Both the position numbers and the translations under genes were made by a program. Positions 40,558 to 48,131 of a stretch of 48,493 nt of DNA are shown in pieces (positions within the stretch are counted from its first letter, which is position 1; every line of letters begins with the position of its first letter). The notes below the pieces were generated by a model, which had not been told where the DNA came from, did not search any database, and saw only the letters and a list, made by a program, of their open reading frames with translations. The stretch spans positions 1-48,493 of the forward strand of contig MPMX01000032.1 in assembly GCA_002238725.1 (NCBI GenBank), read 5' to 3'. The stretch is from Rhodospirillaceae bacterium bin65 (GTDB lineage Bacteria; Pseudomonadota; Alphaproteobacteria; Bin65).

Positions 40558-42567
40558 TTGTCGGACAAGATCGTCTGGCTCTTCATCTTCCTGATCCTGT
40601 ATTGGGGTTACTGCATATTCTGGGGTGCGCGCTGCGGATTCCGCGCGCCGACGGCGAGCGACTATTTCGTCGCCGGCAGGAAGCTACCGGTCTGGCTGTT
40701 CGTCATGGGCGTGACCACCGCGGCGTTCGGTGGATGGAGCTTCATCGGCCATCCGGGCCTCGTCTTTCGCGACGGCTTTCCCTATGCGTTTGCCGCCATC
40801 GGCGCGATCGCAATTCCGCTGTCCGGAGTCGTCCTGCTCAAACGGCAATGGGCGCTGAGCAAGCGCTTCGGTTACCTTACGCCGGGCGAACTGCTGGCGG
40901 ACCATTACGGCAGCGAGGCGCTCCGCCTGATCGTCCTGGCTGTTGCGCTGCTGTTCGCAATTCCCTTCACCGGCCTCCTGCTGGGCGGCTCCGGCTTCCT
41001 CATCAGCGTCGTGACCGACGGATATGTGTCACGCGACATGGCCATGTGGGGCCTGGCCTTGGTCCTTGTAATCTATGTCACGGCGGGCGGCATTGCGGGC
41101 ATCGCCAACGTCGCCGTCCTCCAGGGCATCCTGATGGCGATGGGCATGATCGTGCTCGGCCTCATCGCCCTCGATCATGTCGGCGGATTCGAGATGCTCA
41201 ACCGCAAGCTCGCGGATCTCGCGGCGACTCAGATCGGCGGCTGGGGTACGACACGCGGCCTCGGCGGCGGCGACTATAACGGCCTGTTCGCCCTGCCGGG
41301 CGTCGCACAATGGACAGCCGGCCTGGGCAAGGAGGCGCCGGTCGGCGGCCTCTGGACCGGGGTTATGTGCCTCAGCTTCATGTTCGCCCTGCTCGGCGTG
41401 ATGGCCGCGCCGACCTTCTCGATCTGGGCCTTTTCCAGCGCAACGCCCCGGCCCTTCGCGGCGCAGCAGGTCTGGGCTTCTGCCGCTGCGGTCGGCGCGA
41501 TAATCCTGATATTTTCGGCGATCCAGGGCGTCGCCGCATTGTTCCTCGGCGCCAACGAGGCCGTTACCGAAGCCGGCCTGGCGGTCGCCCGGGTCCTGCC
41601 GGACCTGTCGGGCGGCAAACAGGCCGCGCTCGTCCCCTACTACATCAATTCGGTGACCGAGGCGTTGCCCTGGCTGGCGGCGCTGCTTGCCGTCTGCGGC
41701 CTGGTCGCCATGCAGGCGGCCGGCGCGGTGCATCTGGCAGCGTCGGGGGCGATGCTGAGCCGCGACGTATTCCGCCGCTTCCTGAAACCGGACGCCAGCC
41801 ACCGCGGCCAGAAACTGTTTGCGCGCATTGCCGTGCTGGTCGTTACCGGCCTGGCTCTTGCGCTCGCCACCTACGACCGGATTGCCCTGGTCGAACTGGG
41901 TGCGCTGGCCCTGCCGGTCGCCTTCCAGCTCTGGCCGACACTGTTGGGCGCCACCTGGTTTCCCTGGATCACCCGCCAGGGCGCGCTCTACGGCCTGTGC
42001 GCCGGCATCCTCGCCGTGATCCTGACCGAGAGTATCGGCCAGACCCTGACCGGCGGCACTCTGCCCTGGGGGCGCTGGCCCTGGACCATTCACTCTGCCG
42101 GCTGGGGCATGTTCTTCAACCTGTCGATCTGCGTTATCGCCTCGGCCATGTCCCAGGAGGCTGCCGGCAGGCAGCGCCGGCAGAAGTTTCACGACTTCCT
42201 GCAGCAACACGCGGCGCCGCGGGCCACGGCGCGCGGCGTAAGGACCTTCGCCTGGATTCTGGTCGCGGTGTGGCTATTCTTCGGCGCCGGGCCGGGCGGG
42301 GTCATCGGAAACTATCTCTTCGGCGCGCCCGACGCCGGCTACGACAGCTGGGACTTCGCGATGCCGTCGCTGTGGGCATGGCGCATCCTCTGGTGGGGCG
42401 CCGGCGTCATTCTGATCTGGTTCCTGGCCTACGGGCTAGAGATGTCCACGGCACCGAAGAGACCGATCGTCTCCTTGTCCGAAGACATCCATGGCGGAAC
42501 GGCCGGCCGTACGGCAGCGCTCTCGCGATTCAAGGCCGCTCGACACGCCGAGTACCCGCCGGGATGA
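40558..42567 (+). CDS. Sodium:solute symporter (SSS family)
   Basis: 669 residues from TTG at 40558 (GAGGG upstream), 37 bases after the regulator, so probably cotranscribed. About 13-14 hydrophobic segments, with SDYFVAGRKLPVWLFVMGVTTAAFGGWSFIG as the typical SSS second-span region and AGGIAGIANVAVLQGILMAMG as a later core span. A C-terminal extension of about 100 residues has two further spans and a polar tail. Family members import sugars, amino acids or carboxylates with sodium. The shared regulator suggests a substrate related to that of the ABC importer. Confidence 0.9.
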   Translation: MSDKIVWLFIFLILYWGYCIFWGARCGFRAPTASDYFVAGRKLPVWLFVMGVTTAAFGGWSFIGHPGLVFRDGFPYAFAAIGAIAIPLSGVVLLKRQWALSKRFGYLTPGELLADHYGSEALRLIVLAVALLFAIPFTGLLLGGSGFLISVVTDGYVSRDMAMWGLALVLVIYVTAGGIAGIANVAVLQGILMAMGMIVLGLIALDHVGGFEMLNRKLADLAATQIGGWGTTRGLGGGDYNGLFALPGVAQWTAGLGKEAPVGGLWTGVMCLSFMFALLGVMAAPTFSIWAFSSATPRPFAAQQVWASAAAVGAIILIFSAIQGVAALFLGANEAVTEAGLAVARVLPDLSGGKQAALVPYYINSVTEALPWLAALLAVCGLVAMQAAGAVHLAASGAMLSRDVFRRFLKPDASHRGQKLFARIAVLVVTGLALALATYDRIALVELGALALPVAFQLWPTLLGATWFPWITRQGALYGLCAGILAVILTESIGQTLTGGTLPWGRWPWTIHSAGWGMFFNLSICVIASAMSQEAAGRQRRQKFHDFLQQHAAPRATARGVRTFAWILVAVWLFFGAGPGGVIGNYLFGAPDAGYDSWDFAMPSLWAWRILWWGAGVILIWFLAYGLEMSTAPKRPIVSLSEDIHGGTAGRTAALSRFKAARHAEYPPG

Positions 42568-43284
42568 ATCCGACGGCACGCAAGCCCGAGTCCGACATTT
42601 GATCAAACTGCCGGTGCAAGCTTCTGTAACTTTCTGATTTGCAAAGAGATATTGAGAAGCGGCAGCGCAATGTTCACCAAGATATTCCTATCATATCCGG
42701 ATTCATTGCGTCGATCCAACCCACGACTGCTAGCTCTCCTCAAACGAACGCGGCACAGGTCCGGACATACGCCGAGTGAGGTGACCCCACCTTTTCAGAC
42801 TACTCGGCGGCTCGGTCTCTGTCCGGTGTGGGTTTCTATTGTGGGCTCATGGATACGCAAAGATGGCTGTGCCGGCCGCCGTTGGGATCGTGAAGCAGGA
42901 TGACTGGGCCTGCTGTCCACCAGCAGGCCCAACAGCGCGCCGCCGTTGACATCGGGACAGCGGCGGAAAGCGTCGGATTTGCCGGAGATGCGTGGCAGCC
43001 ATAAGGACAGACCCGGAACGCCCGCAGCGGGACTCGACAACTTGTTGATTTCACGTCCGTTTTCCCGATTAGAGTGCTGATTCCCACTGATCGCCAGATG
43101 CTGTGAACTCATAGCCTGTCAGCCTGTCCCTGCACGCATAGTATTTAAAGTAGTTCACATATGGCTTCGAAAAACAGTAAAAATTCACTGACGGTCCCTT
43201 GAGAAGGTGTTTTTCACGCTGTATCATGGAACTTCAGGGACATGGGTTGTTGGCTTCGTTTTTCAGCCAAGAGCATCGAAATTC
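42568..43284. other. Intergenic region, possible insertion-sequence scar
   Basis: 717 bases without a convincing gene. Bases 42780-43090 have an open minus frame (ending NGGALLGLLVDSRPSHP onwards) that looks like a recurrent non-coding or IS-flank sequence rather than a protein. Bases 43090-43230 are AT-rich and may carry the promoter of the Fic gene. No inverted terminal repeats or transposase domain were found. Confidence 0.4.
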
Positions 43285-43334
43285 ATGAATGTCGCGCTTC
43301 AACATCGTTTTTCAGGGCCGATCACGGTTTTTCA
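43209..43334 (+). repeat. Four GTTTTTCA repeats around the Fic gene start
   Basis: GTTTTTCA occurs at 43209-43216, 43258-43265, 43307-43314 and 43327-43334; the first three are exactly 49 bases apart, and the last two continue with GGGC. They straddle the proposed start at 43285. They may be binding sites for a regulator of the Fic gene or remnants of a short tandem duplication. Confidence 0.55.
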
Positions 43335-44850
43335 GGGCAGGCGGTTGCCGGAACGGGCGACGCTGGCCGGCTACGCCGCCCTGATCGATGCCTGCAGCCT
43401 GCACGCTCCCTTGCCGCGGACCTTATCCGCTACGGGCGAGCGGCACAGAATCCGGGAGGAGGGAGGCTGGCGCCTTCTCACCCCGCGCCATGCCCCGCGC
43501 CCCACACTGGAAGCGCACCTGACCTTCGCCCTCAAATATGAGGGGCTCGATCTTGCCGTTCTAAAGCGCCTCTTCCTTGCGGTGGATGCGGCCGAGATCG
43601 AATCCATCGTCCGGGATACGCCCACAGGCGCCTATGCTCGGCGCCTCTGGTTTCTTTACGAGTGGTTCACCGGGCAGCGTCTGAACCTTCCCGACGCCAC
43701 ACGGGCCGACTATGTGCCGGTCGTCAACCCGAAGCAGCAATGGGCGGTCCCGGGCGAGAACTCCGCGCGGCATCGCGTCAGGAACAACCTGCCGGGCACA
43801 CCGGATTTCTGCCCGCTCGTCCGGCGCACGCAAGCACTCGAGGAATTCGTCAACCTCGATCTCGCGGAGCGGGCGCGGGCCGTCGTCGCTGCGGTGCCGG
43901 GGGACTTGCTGGCCCGCACAGCCGCATTCCTGCTCCTGAAGGATTCGAAGTCGAGTTACGCGATCGAGGGCGAACGCCCGCCACAAAACCGCATTCAGCG
44001 CTGGGGCCGAGCTATCGGTGAGGCCGGCCGGCAACCCATCGACCTTGATGAACTGCTCCGGCTGCAGGAGATAGTAGTCGGTGACGACCGGTTCGTGCGC
44101 CTTGGCTTGCGCACCGAAGGCGGATTTGTCGGCGAGCACGAACGGGACACGGGCGGGCCGATCCCCGACCACATCAGCGCGCGGCACGAAGACCTGGCGT
44201 CCCTGATCGAAGGCATGGTCGCGTTCGACCTGGATCCCGCAACCGCCCTCGATCCTGTCATCGCAGCTGCCGCGCTGGCGTTCGGCTTTGTGTACATGCA
44301 TCCCTTCGATGACGGGAACGGGCGCATCCATCGCTATCTCATTCATCACGTCCTGGCACAGCGGGGCTTCAACCCGCCGGGGGTCGTGTTTCCGGTATCC
44401 GCCGCGATCCTGGATCGGATCGACGCGTATGGCGCGGTTTTGGAGGACCATTCGCGGCGGCTCTTGCCGCTCATCGAGTGGGAGCCGACGGAGCGCGGGA
44501 ATGTCCGGGTGCTCAACGACACGGCGGATTACTATCGCTTTTTCGACGCCACGCCTCATGCGGAATTCCTGTTCGAATGCGTGCGCAGAACGATCGAGGA
44601 AGACCTGCCAAACGAAACGGATTTTCTTCGGCGCTACGACCGGTTCACGAGACACCTGCAGGCGATCGTCGATATGCCCGATCGCACCGCCGACCTGCTG
44701 TTCCGGTTTCTGCATCAAAATGCGGGGCGTCTTTCGAACCGGGCGCGCGAAAGAGAATTCGAGAAGCTAACGGATGAAGAAACGGAACGGATCGAGCGCC
44801 TTTACGGCGAAGTGTGTTATTCAGCGCACGCCATTGACCCCACAGAATGA
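43285..44850 (+). CDS. Fic-family protein (AMPylator-type) with an N-terminal inhibitory helix
   Basis: 521 residues from ATG at 43285; the frame is open from 43207. The Fic active site HPFDDGNGRIHR (339-350) matches HxFx(D/E)GNGRxxR. The inhibitory motif S-Y-A-I-E-G around 224-229 matches (S/T)xxxE(G/N), so it is a Fic with the inhibitory helix inside the chain before the Fic core. The N-terminal third is a domain common in long Fic proteins (RLPERATLAGYAALIDA), and the C-terminus adds a helical region. Substrate unknown; it transfers AMP or another nucleotide moiety. It lies directly beside a truncated integrase, suggesting it came with or replaced part of a mobile element. Confidence 0.88.
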   Translation: MNVALQHRFSGPITVFQGRRLPERATLAGYAALIDACSLHAPLPRTLSATGERHRIREEGGWRLLTPRHAPRPTLEAHLTFALKYEGLDLAVLKRLFLAVDAAEIESIVRDTPTGAYARRLWFLYEWFTGQRLNLPDATRADYVPVVNPKQQWAVPGENSARHRVRNNLPGTPDFCPLVRRTQALEEFVNLDLAERARAVVAAVPGDLLARTAAFLLLKDSKSSYAIEGERPPQNRIQRWGRAIGEAGRQPIDLDELLRLQEIVVGDDRFVRLGLRTEGGFVGEHERDTGGPIPDHISARHEDLASLIEGMVAFDLDPATALDPVIAAAALAFGFVYMHPFDDGNGRIHRYLIHHVLAQRGFNPPGVVFPVSAAILDRIDAYGAVLEDHSRRLLPLIEWEPTERGNVRVLNDTADYYRFFDATPHAEFLFECVRRTIEEDLPNETDFLRRYDRFTRHLQAIVDMPDRTADLLFRFLHQNAGRLSNRAREREFEKLTDEETERIERLYGEVCYSAHAIDPTE

Positions 44851-44972
44851 CGCAACGTCAGAGGATTAGCATGCCGATCGGCGTCCAACAGAATGCCGAT
44901 CAACACCTTTCTTCGCGCCGGCCGCCCAATCGTCCACCCTGAGCCCTTTGTCTCCGGCGACCTCGCCGCAGA

Positions 44973-45266
44973 CTACGACCGGCGCCGGGTGTGCGTAGCC
45001 GGCTCCTTGCCGGACTTGATCCGGCCGATGACGGCCGCTGCCCGGCGCCGTGTCTCGCTCGGTGAGAGGTCCTCGTAGCGACCGATCGTAATCCGTTTCT
45101 TCGCGTCGCCGCGAGCCCGGGTCTGAACGATGTAGACCTTCCGTCCCGAGGGATAGACCCGAACCCCGAAGCCCTGGAGTTCCCTGTCCCAGAACACCGT
45201 GTCCCTTTCCACCGCGATGGCGTCGACGGTGCGCCGCGAGATCCTATTGTTTCTGAGCTTCACCAT
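44973..45266 (-). pseudogene. Truncated tyrosine integrase (arm-binding domain only)
   Basis: 97 residues: VDAIAVERDTVFWDRELQG, FGVRVYPSGRKVYIVQTR and KRITIGRYEDLSPSETRRRA are the N-terminal arm-type DNA-binding domain of integrases. It stops after residue 97, before the core-binding and catalytic domains, and no continuation is found in other frames down to the Fic gene. It is homologous to the integrase at 1-506. It is a remnant of an integrative element whose other pieces may be at 45810-47624. Confidence 0.8.
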
Positions 45267-45437
45267 GCCTCAGTCGTGCTGACCGTGGTCCTGCATCGAG
45301 CGCACCTGCCCGTTGTCGTTGCCAGCAGGAAACGCGTATCGCAAAACCGGCTGAAATGACGGGGACCGGCGGGGCCGTAACCGACCGACCAAGAATGGAT
45401 GACGCAAATCTCATTCGCCGGGTTACGGAATCATCGG

Positions 45438-45471
45438 TTTGTCCCTTCCTGTCCAGACAGGAAGGGACAAA
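45438..45471. repeat. 34-base palindrome
   Basis: Arms TTTGTCCCTTCCTGTC (45438-45453) and its exact complement (45456-45471) with a 2-base spacer. The right arm continues into AGGGACAAACGGG, which recurs at 45554-45566. It could be a recombinase, replication or regulatory site of the decayed element. No poly-T tail follows on either strand, which argues against a simple terminator. Confidence 0.85.
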
Positions 45472-45615
45472 CGGGCTCATCTGATTGCCGGTTCCCAATT
45501 GTCCTCGATTGATCGGACAGAAAGAGTCAGGAAGGGTCCGGAAGGGGACAAGTAGGGACAAACGGGTGGTGTCATGTTTTGTTTTCATCTGCCAGAAAAT
45601 CGGATTCGTCATGCA

Positions 45616-45731
45616 ATTACAATGACTTAAGAAATAACTACCCTTATCGGTCTTCATATCGCAAGCTGATTCAAGTCAACTCCCGACCCCGCATGTCCCC
45701 CGAATTCGCCCGGATTGCGGGGAATGTTTCC
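45616..45731 (+). repeat. Imperfect ~115-bp direct repeat, right copy
   Basis: Partner of 25232-25346 in the same orientation, about 20.4 kb apart. Both copies start TTACAATGACTTA, contain the identical 20-base core CGCAAGCTGATTCAAGTCAA and end near GAATGTT. Each lies just 3' of a minus-strand integrative-element gene (HTH protein at 25399, DUF2285-type at 45810). Confidence 0.75.
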
Positions 45732-45809
45732 GATCCTGCGCGGGCGACGGTAGCGCCCGGCGGCGGATGCCGCAATGCGGTTTCCCGCCTGCGCCCCGCC
45801 GGACGCCCG

Positions 45810-46552
45810 CTACGCGTCCGGTCCCGCGGTCGGGGCGTACCGCCACGGCTCCGGCACATGGCGGGGCACGAGGTCGCGCCAGCCGCCCTCTGCCAGCGCC
45901 CTGGCCTTGGGGATCCAGCGCCGGATCTGGGCGCGCATCCAGCCGTCGGAGGTCCACTCTTCGGCGACCCTTGCCTCGCCCCATATGCGTTCGGCCATCC
46001 AGCGAAGCGACTTCTCCGCGCCGATGCCGTCCATCACCGACACCAGCGCGCGATCCGCCCGTCCCTGAAGGGCCGCATCCGAGGAGGGGGCGGGCGCCCG
46101 GCGACCCGCCACAGGTCGGCGATCCGGCCGACCGGGGCCTCCAGCGGAAGGCCGAGGCCCAGCTTCGCCACGATCCCGTCTGCGGGTCCGAACACGCGCC
46201 CGGACGGGACCAGGATCTGGAGCACCGCGTCGCCCAGCTCCGCCTTGAGGACGAACCGCCCGTTGAGCAGCCTGAGCCCCTCCAGCTTCGCGCCCGCCTC
46301 GCCGAGCAGCCCGAGCAGGGTCGTCGGGTCCGGCCAGGGGTCCGGGTCGGGCTCGGCGACCAGCACCGGCATGCCGGGAAGGAAGGGCGTGCGCCACCTT
46401 TCGTTGTCCGGGTTCTCCCAGGCGCCGAGCCCCCAGTCGGCCGCCGCGAGGTCCGCACGGGTCTGGATCCTGAGCGGGAACGGCGCCGCCTCGAAGCGCA
46501 CCGGGCCCGCCTGCGCCGCCCAGGCCGCGCGATAAGCGGCCTCGCGCCGCAT
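45810..46552 (-). pseudogene. DUF2285-type integrative-element gene with a frameshift
   Basis: Two minus-strand frames carry one protein. The first (from about 46552) reads RREAAYRAAWAAQAGPVRFE, GAWENPDNERWRTPFLPGMP, VLQILVPSGRVFGPADGIVA and RPPPPRMRPFRDG, then loses sense near 46065. The second continues ADRALVSVMDGIGAEKSLRW, MAERIWGEARVAEEW and ARALAEGGWRDLV, a DUF2285-like ending, to the stop at 45810. A single deletion of 1 or 4 bases in the GC-rich CAGGGACGGGCGG tract explains the break. The N-terminus may also be missing. Such proteins occur beside HTH genes in alphaproteobacterial conjugative elements (recalled). Confidence 0.65.
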
Positions 46553-46795
46553 GCAGGCCCAGGCGCAGGCGCGCCGGGCCGAGGCCCTCGCCGCCCGCGC
46601 CGAAGCGGAGCCCACGGGACCGGACGCCGGATCCGGGACCGTGGAGGCCGATCCGGACGGAAACGGCACTGCGACGGAGGCTGCGCCGGAAACGCAACCG
46701 TCGGAAGGCGACGGGCCCGAGGATGAACGTCCCGAGCCGTCCATCGCCGACGCCATCGACGCGATGAACGCGGTACCGACGAGGGCCACTGGCGC
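46551..46795 (+). pseudogene. Unrecognised charged remnant before the helicase fragment
   Basis: A plus frame from ATG at 46551 gives an Ala/Glu/Asp-rich sequence ending EPSIADAIDAMNAVPTRA, after which the frame leaves the helicase-like frame. It reads like the linker of a larger element protein (ParB- or helicase-associated) cut off at 46551, where a minus-strand fragment begins head-to-head. Not assignable; could be shadow coding. Confidence 0.25.
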
Positions 46796-47272
46796 ATGCT
46801 CTGGAACCACGAGATCGGCGAATTGCCGAGCCATCGCGAATCCCGCTTCTGGCTCGCCACCGGCCTGCTGCTGCCGGTCTGGGACCGCCTGCCGGCCGAG
46901 AACATGCGGGTGCGGCGGCTCACCAGCGATGACGGCATTGCGCTCATCGGGCGCGTGCTCGACGCGGAGCAGGTGCGGACGGTGCGTGCCGGCTTCGGGC
47001 TGGACGGCGGACCCGCCATGACCGGCCCGGAAGCCTTCGTGGCGGTCATGGAGCGCGGCAACGCGGTCGCGCTCGCCAACGGCTGGCGCCTCGCGCGCCG
47101 CCGCCTGATGGGCGCCAACCGGGTCGAGATCGAGGGGCCGGCGGATACCGACCTGCCGGCGCTGCGGCGCATGGGATGCACCGTCGAAATCGTCTCCTTC
47201 CGCGCCCGGATATTCGCGCCCGGGGCAGACACGCTCGAACGCCTGCTCGACCGCTGGCCGCTCGCCGCGTGA
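46796..47272 (+). pseudogene. C-terminal fragment of a strawberry-notch-type helicase/methylase
   Basis: 158 residues reading SRFWLATGLLLPVWDRLPAE, ENMRVRRLTSDDGIALIGRV, NRVEIEGPADTDLPALRRMG and ARIFAPGADTLERLLDRWPL, matching the C-terminal end of strawberry-notch-like helicase/methyltransferases carried by alphaproteobacterial integrative elements (recalled similarity). Parent proteins exceed 1,400 residues, so nearly everything is gone. The frame upstream (GHWRM before M) is open only to about 46770. It marks the edge of a decayed element. Confidence 0.6.
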
Positions 47273-47354
47273 TTTCGCCCAACATCGATGTCGCGCCGTC
47301 GCCCGCCGCAATACATATTGCCGGCCGGGCGGCGGCCGCCCGAAGGAGAATTCC

Positions 47355-47624
47355 ATGACCGCACAGACCCTGCCCGACAACCCGGATTTTTGTTTCGTGC
47401 CTTCCTACGATGTCGAAACCGACGTTCAGCAGATCCACATCGTCATCGAGGGCTTGGCGGGCCACATCCCCACCGCGCTCATCGCGCTCGATCTGGACGA
47501 TGCCCTGGTCATCGCGGACAAGCTCAACCGCCGCCTCGGGCTGGACCGGGAGGCCTGGACCGCCATGGCGGCCGTCTCCATGCGCGCCGAGGACGACGAT
47601 CCGGAGGGCGGGGCCTGGCATTGA
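47355..47624 (+). CDS. Small conserved hypothetical protein of the element
   Basis: 89 residues with AAGGAGAA 5 bases before ATG at 47355. Acidic: IHIVIEGLAGHIPTALIALDLDDAL and KLNRRLGLDREAWTAMAA, ending EDDDPEGGAWH. No signal peptide or membrane span. Similar short acidic proteins follow strawberry-notch genes in integrative elements (weak recollection). Function unknown. Confidence 0.6.
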   Translation: MTAQTLPDNPDFCFVPSYDVETDVQQIHIVIEGLAGHIPTALIALDLDDALVIADKLNRRLGLDREAWTAMAAVSMRAEDDDPEGGAWH

Positions 47625-47658
47625 GACCGTACCGTCCCGCACCCCGGACGGGCGGCCC

Positions 47659-48060
47659 TCAAAGACCTCCGTACCGATTGCCCAGGCTGTCGATGATCGG
47701 GCAGTCCGGCCGGTCGTCGCCCCGGCAGGCCTCGACCAGGTGGGCGAGTTCGTCATGCAGCGACTGCAACTCGCGCTGCTTCTCCGCGATCTCCTCCAGA
47801 CGCTTCGCCGCAATGCGCTTCACGTCGGCGCTGGACCGGTGACGGTCCTCGTACAGGCCGAGCAGTTCCCGGCATTCCTCGACCGAAAAACCGAATTCCC
47901 GCGCCCGGCGGACGAAGACCAGCTTGCGCACGGCGCTATCGTCGTAGCTGCGGTAGCCGGCCGACGAGCGGCCCGGCGCCGGCACCAGCCCGATGTCCGA
48001 ATAGTAGCGCACCGTTTTGACCGGCAGCCCGGCGGCCTCGGCCACAGCTGAGATGTTCAT
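47659..48060 (-). CDS. MerR-family copper-type regulator (HmrR/CueR-like)
   Basis: 133 residues from ATG at 48060 (AAGGGG upstream). MerR HTH MNISAVAEAAGLPVKTVRYY and SDIGLVPAPGRSSAGYRSYD, a dimerisation helix, and the metal loop CRGDDRPDC with C112 and C120, the Cu(I)/Ag(I)/Au(I) ligand spacing of CueR and HmrR. It would activate the divergent promoter at 48071-48101 when copper is bound. The divergent gene is DUF4396 rather than the usual copA; a copper ATPase could lie beyond the window. Confidence 0.9.
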   Translation of the reverse strand: MNISAVAEAAGLPVKTVRYYSDIGLVPAPGRSSAGYRSYDDSAVRKLVFVRRAREFGFSVEECRELLGLYEDRHRSSADVKRIAAKRLEEIAEKQRELQSLHDELAHLVEACRGDDRPDCPIIDSLGNRYGGL

Positions 48061-48070
48061 GGCGAACCCC

Positions 48071-48101
48071 TTGACCTTCCAGTAACTGGAAACACTAGAT
48101 T
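48071..48101 (+). promoter_or_regulatory. MerR-type promoter-operator for the DUF4396 gene
   Basis: -35 TTGACC (48071-48076) and -10 TAGATT (48096-48101) are 19 bases apart, the long spacing used by MerR regulators. The spacer holds the inverted repeat TTCCAGT-AAC-TGGAA, of the form bound by CueR/HmrR. It points to the plus-strand gene at 48132. Confidence 0.85.
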
Positions 48102-48131
48102 GGACCTGACGAAAAGGCAATCGGGGCGGAC

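Larger units (their letters stand above)
45267..45809. other. Non-coding region with palindrome and repeats
   Basis: 543 bases between the integrase stub and the DUF2285-type gene. It contains a 34-base palindrome (45438-45471), a 13-base direct repeat (45463-45475 and 45554-45566) and the right copy of the ~115-bp direct repeat (45616-45731). The minus frame here looks non-coding. The density of repeats fits an integrase attachment or recombination region. Confidence 0.6.

Noticed and set aside
44893..45078. Small plus-strand frame opposite the integrase stub
   Set aside because: No ribosome site or similarity; overlaps the stub on the other strand.
45267..45657. Minus-strand frame upstream of the integrase stub as a gene
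   Set aside because: Sequence is low in protein character and dominated by the palindrome and repeats.
45676..47364. 562-residue minus-strand frame over the element remnant
   Set aside because: Arg/Ser/Pro-rich shadow; the recognisable DUF2285 and helicase segments lie in other frames.
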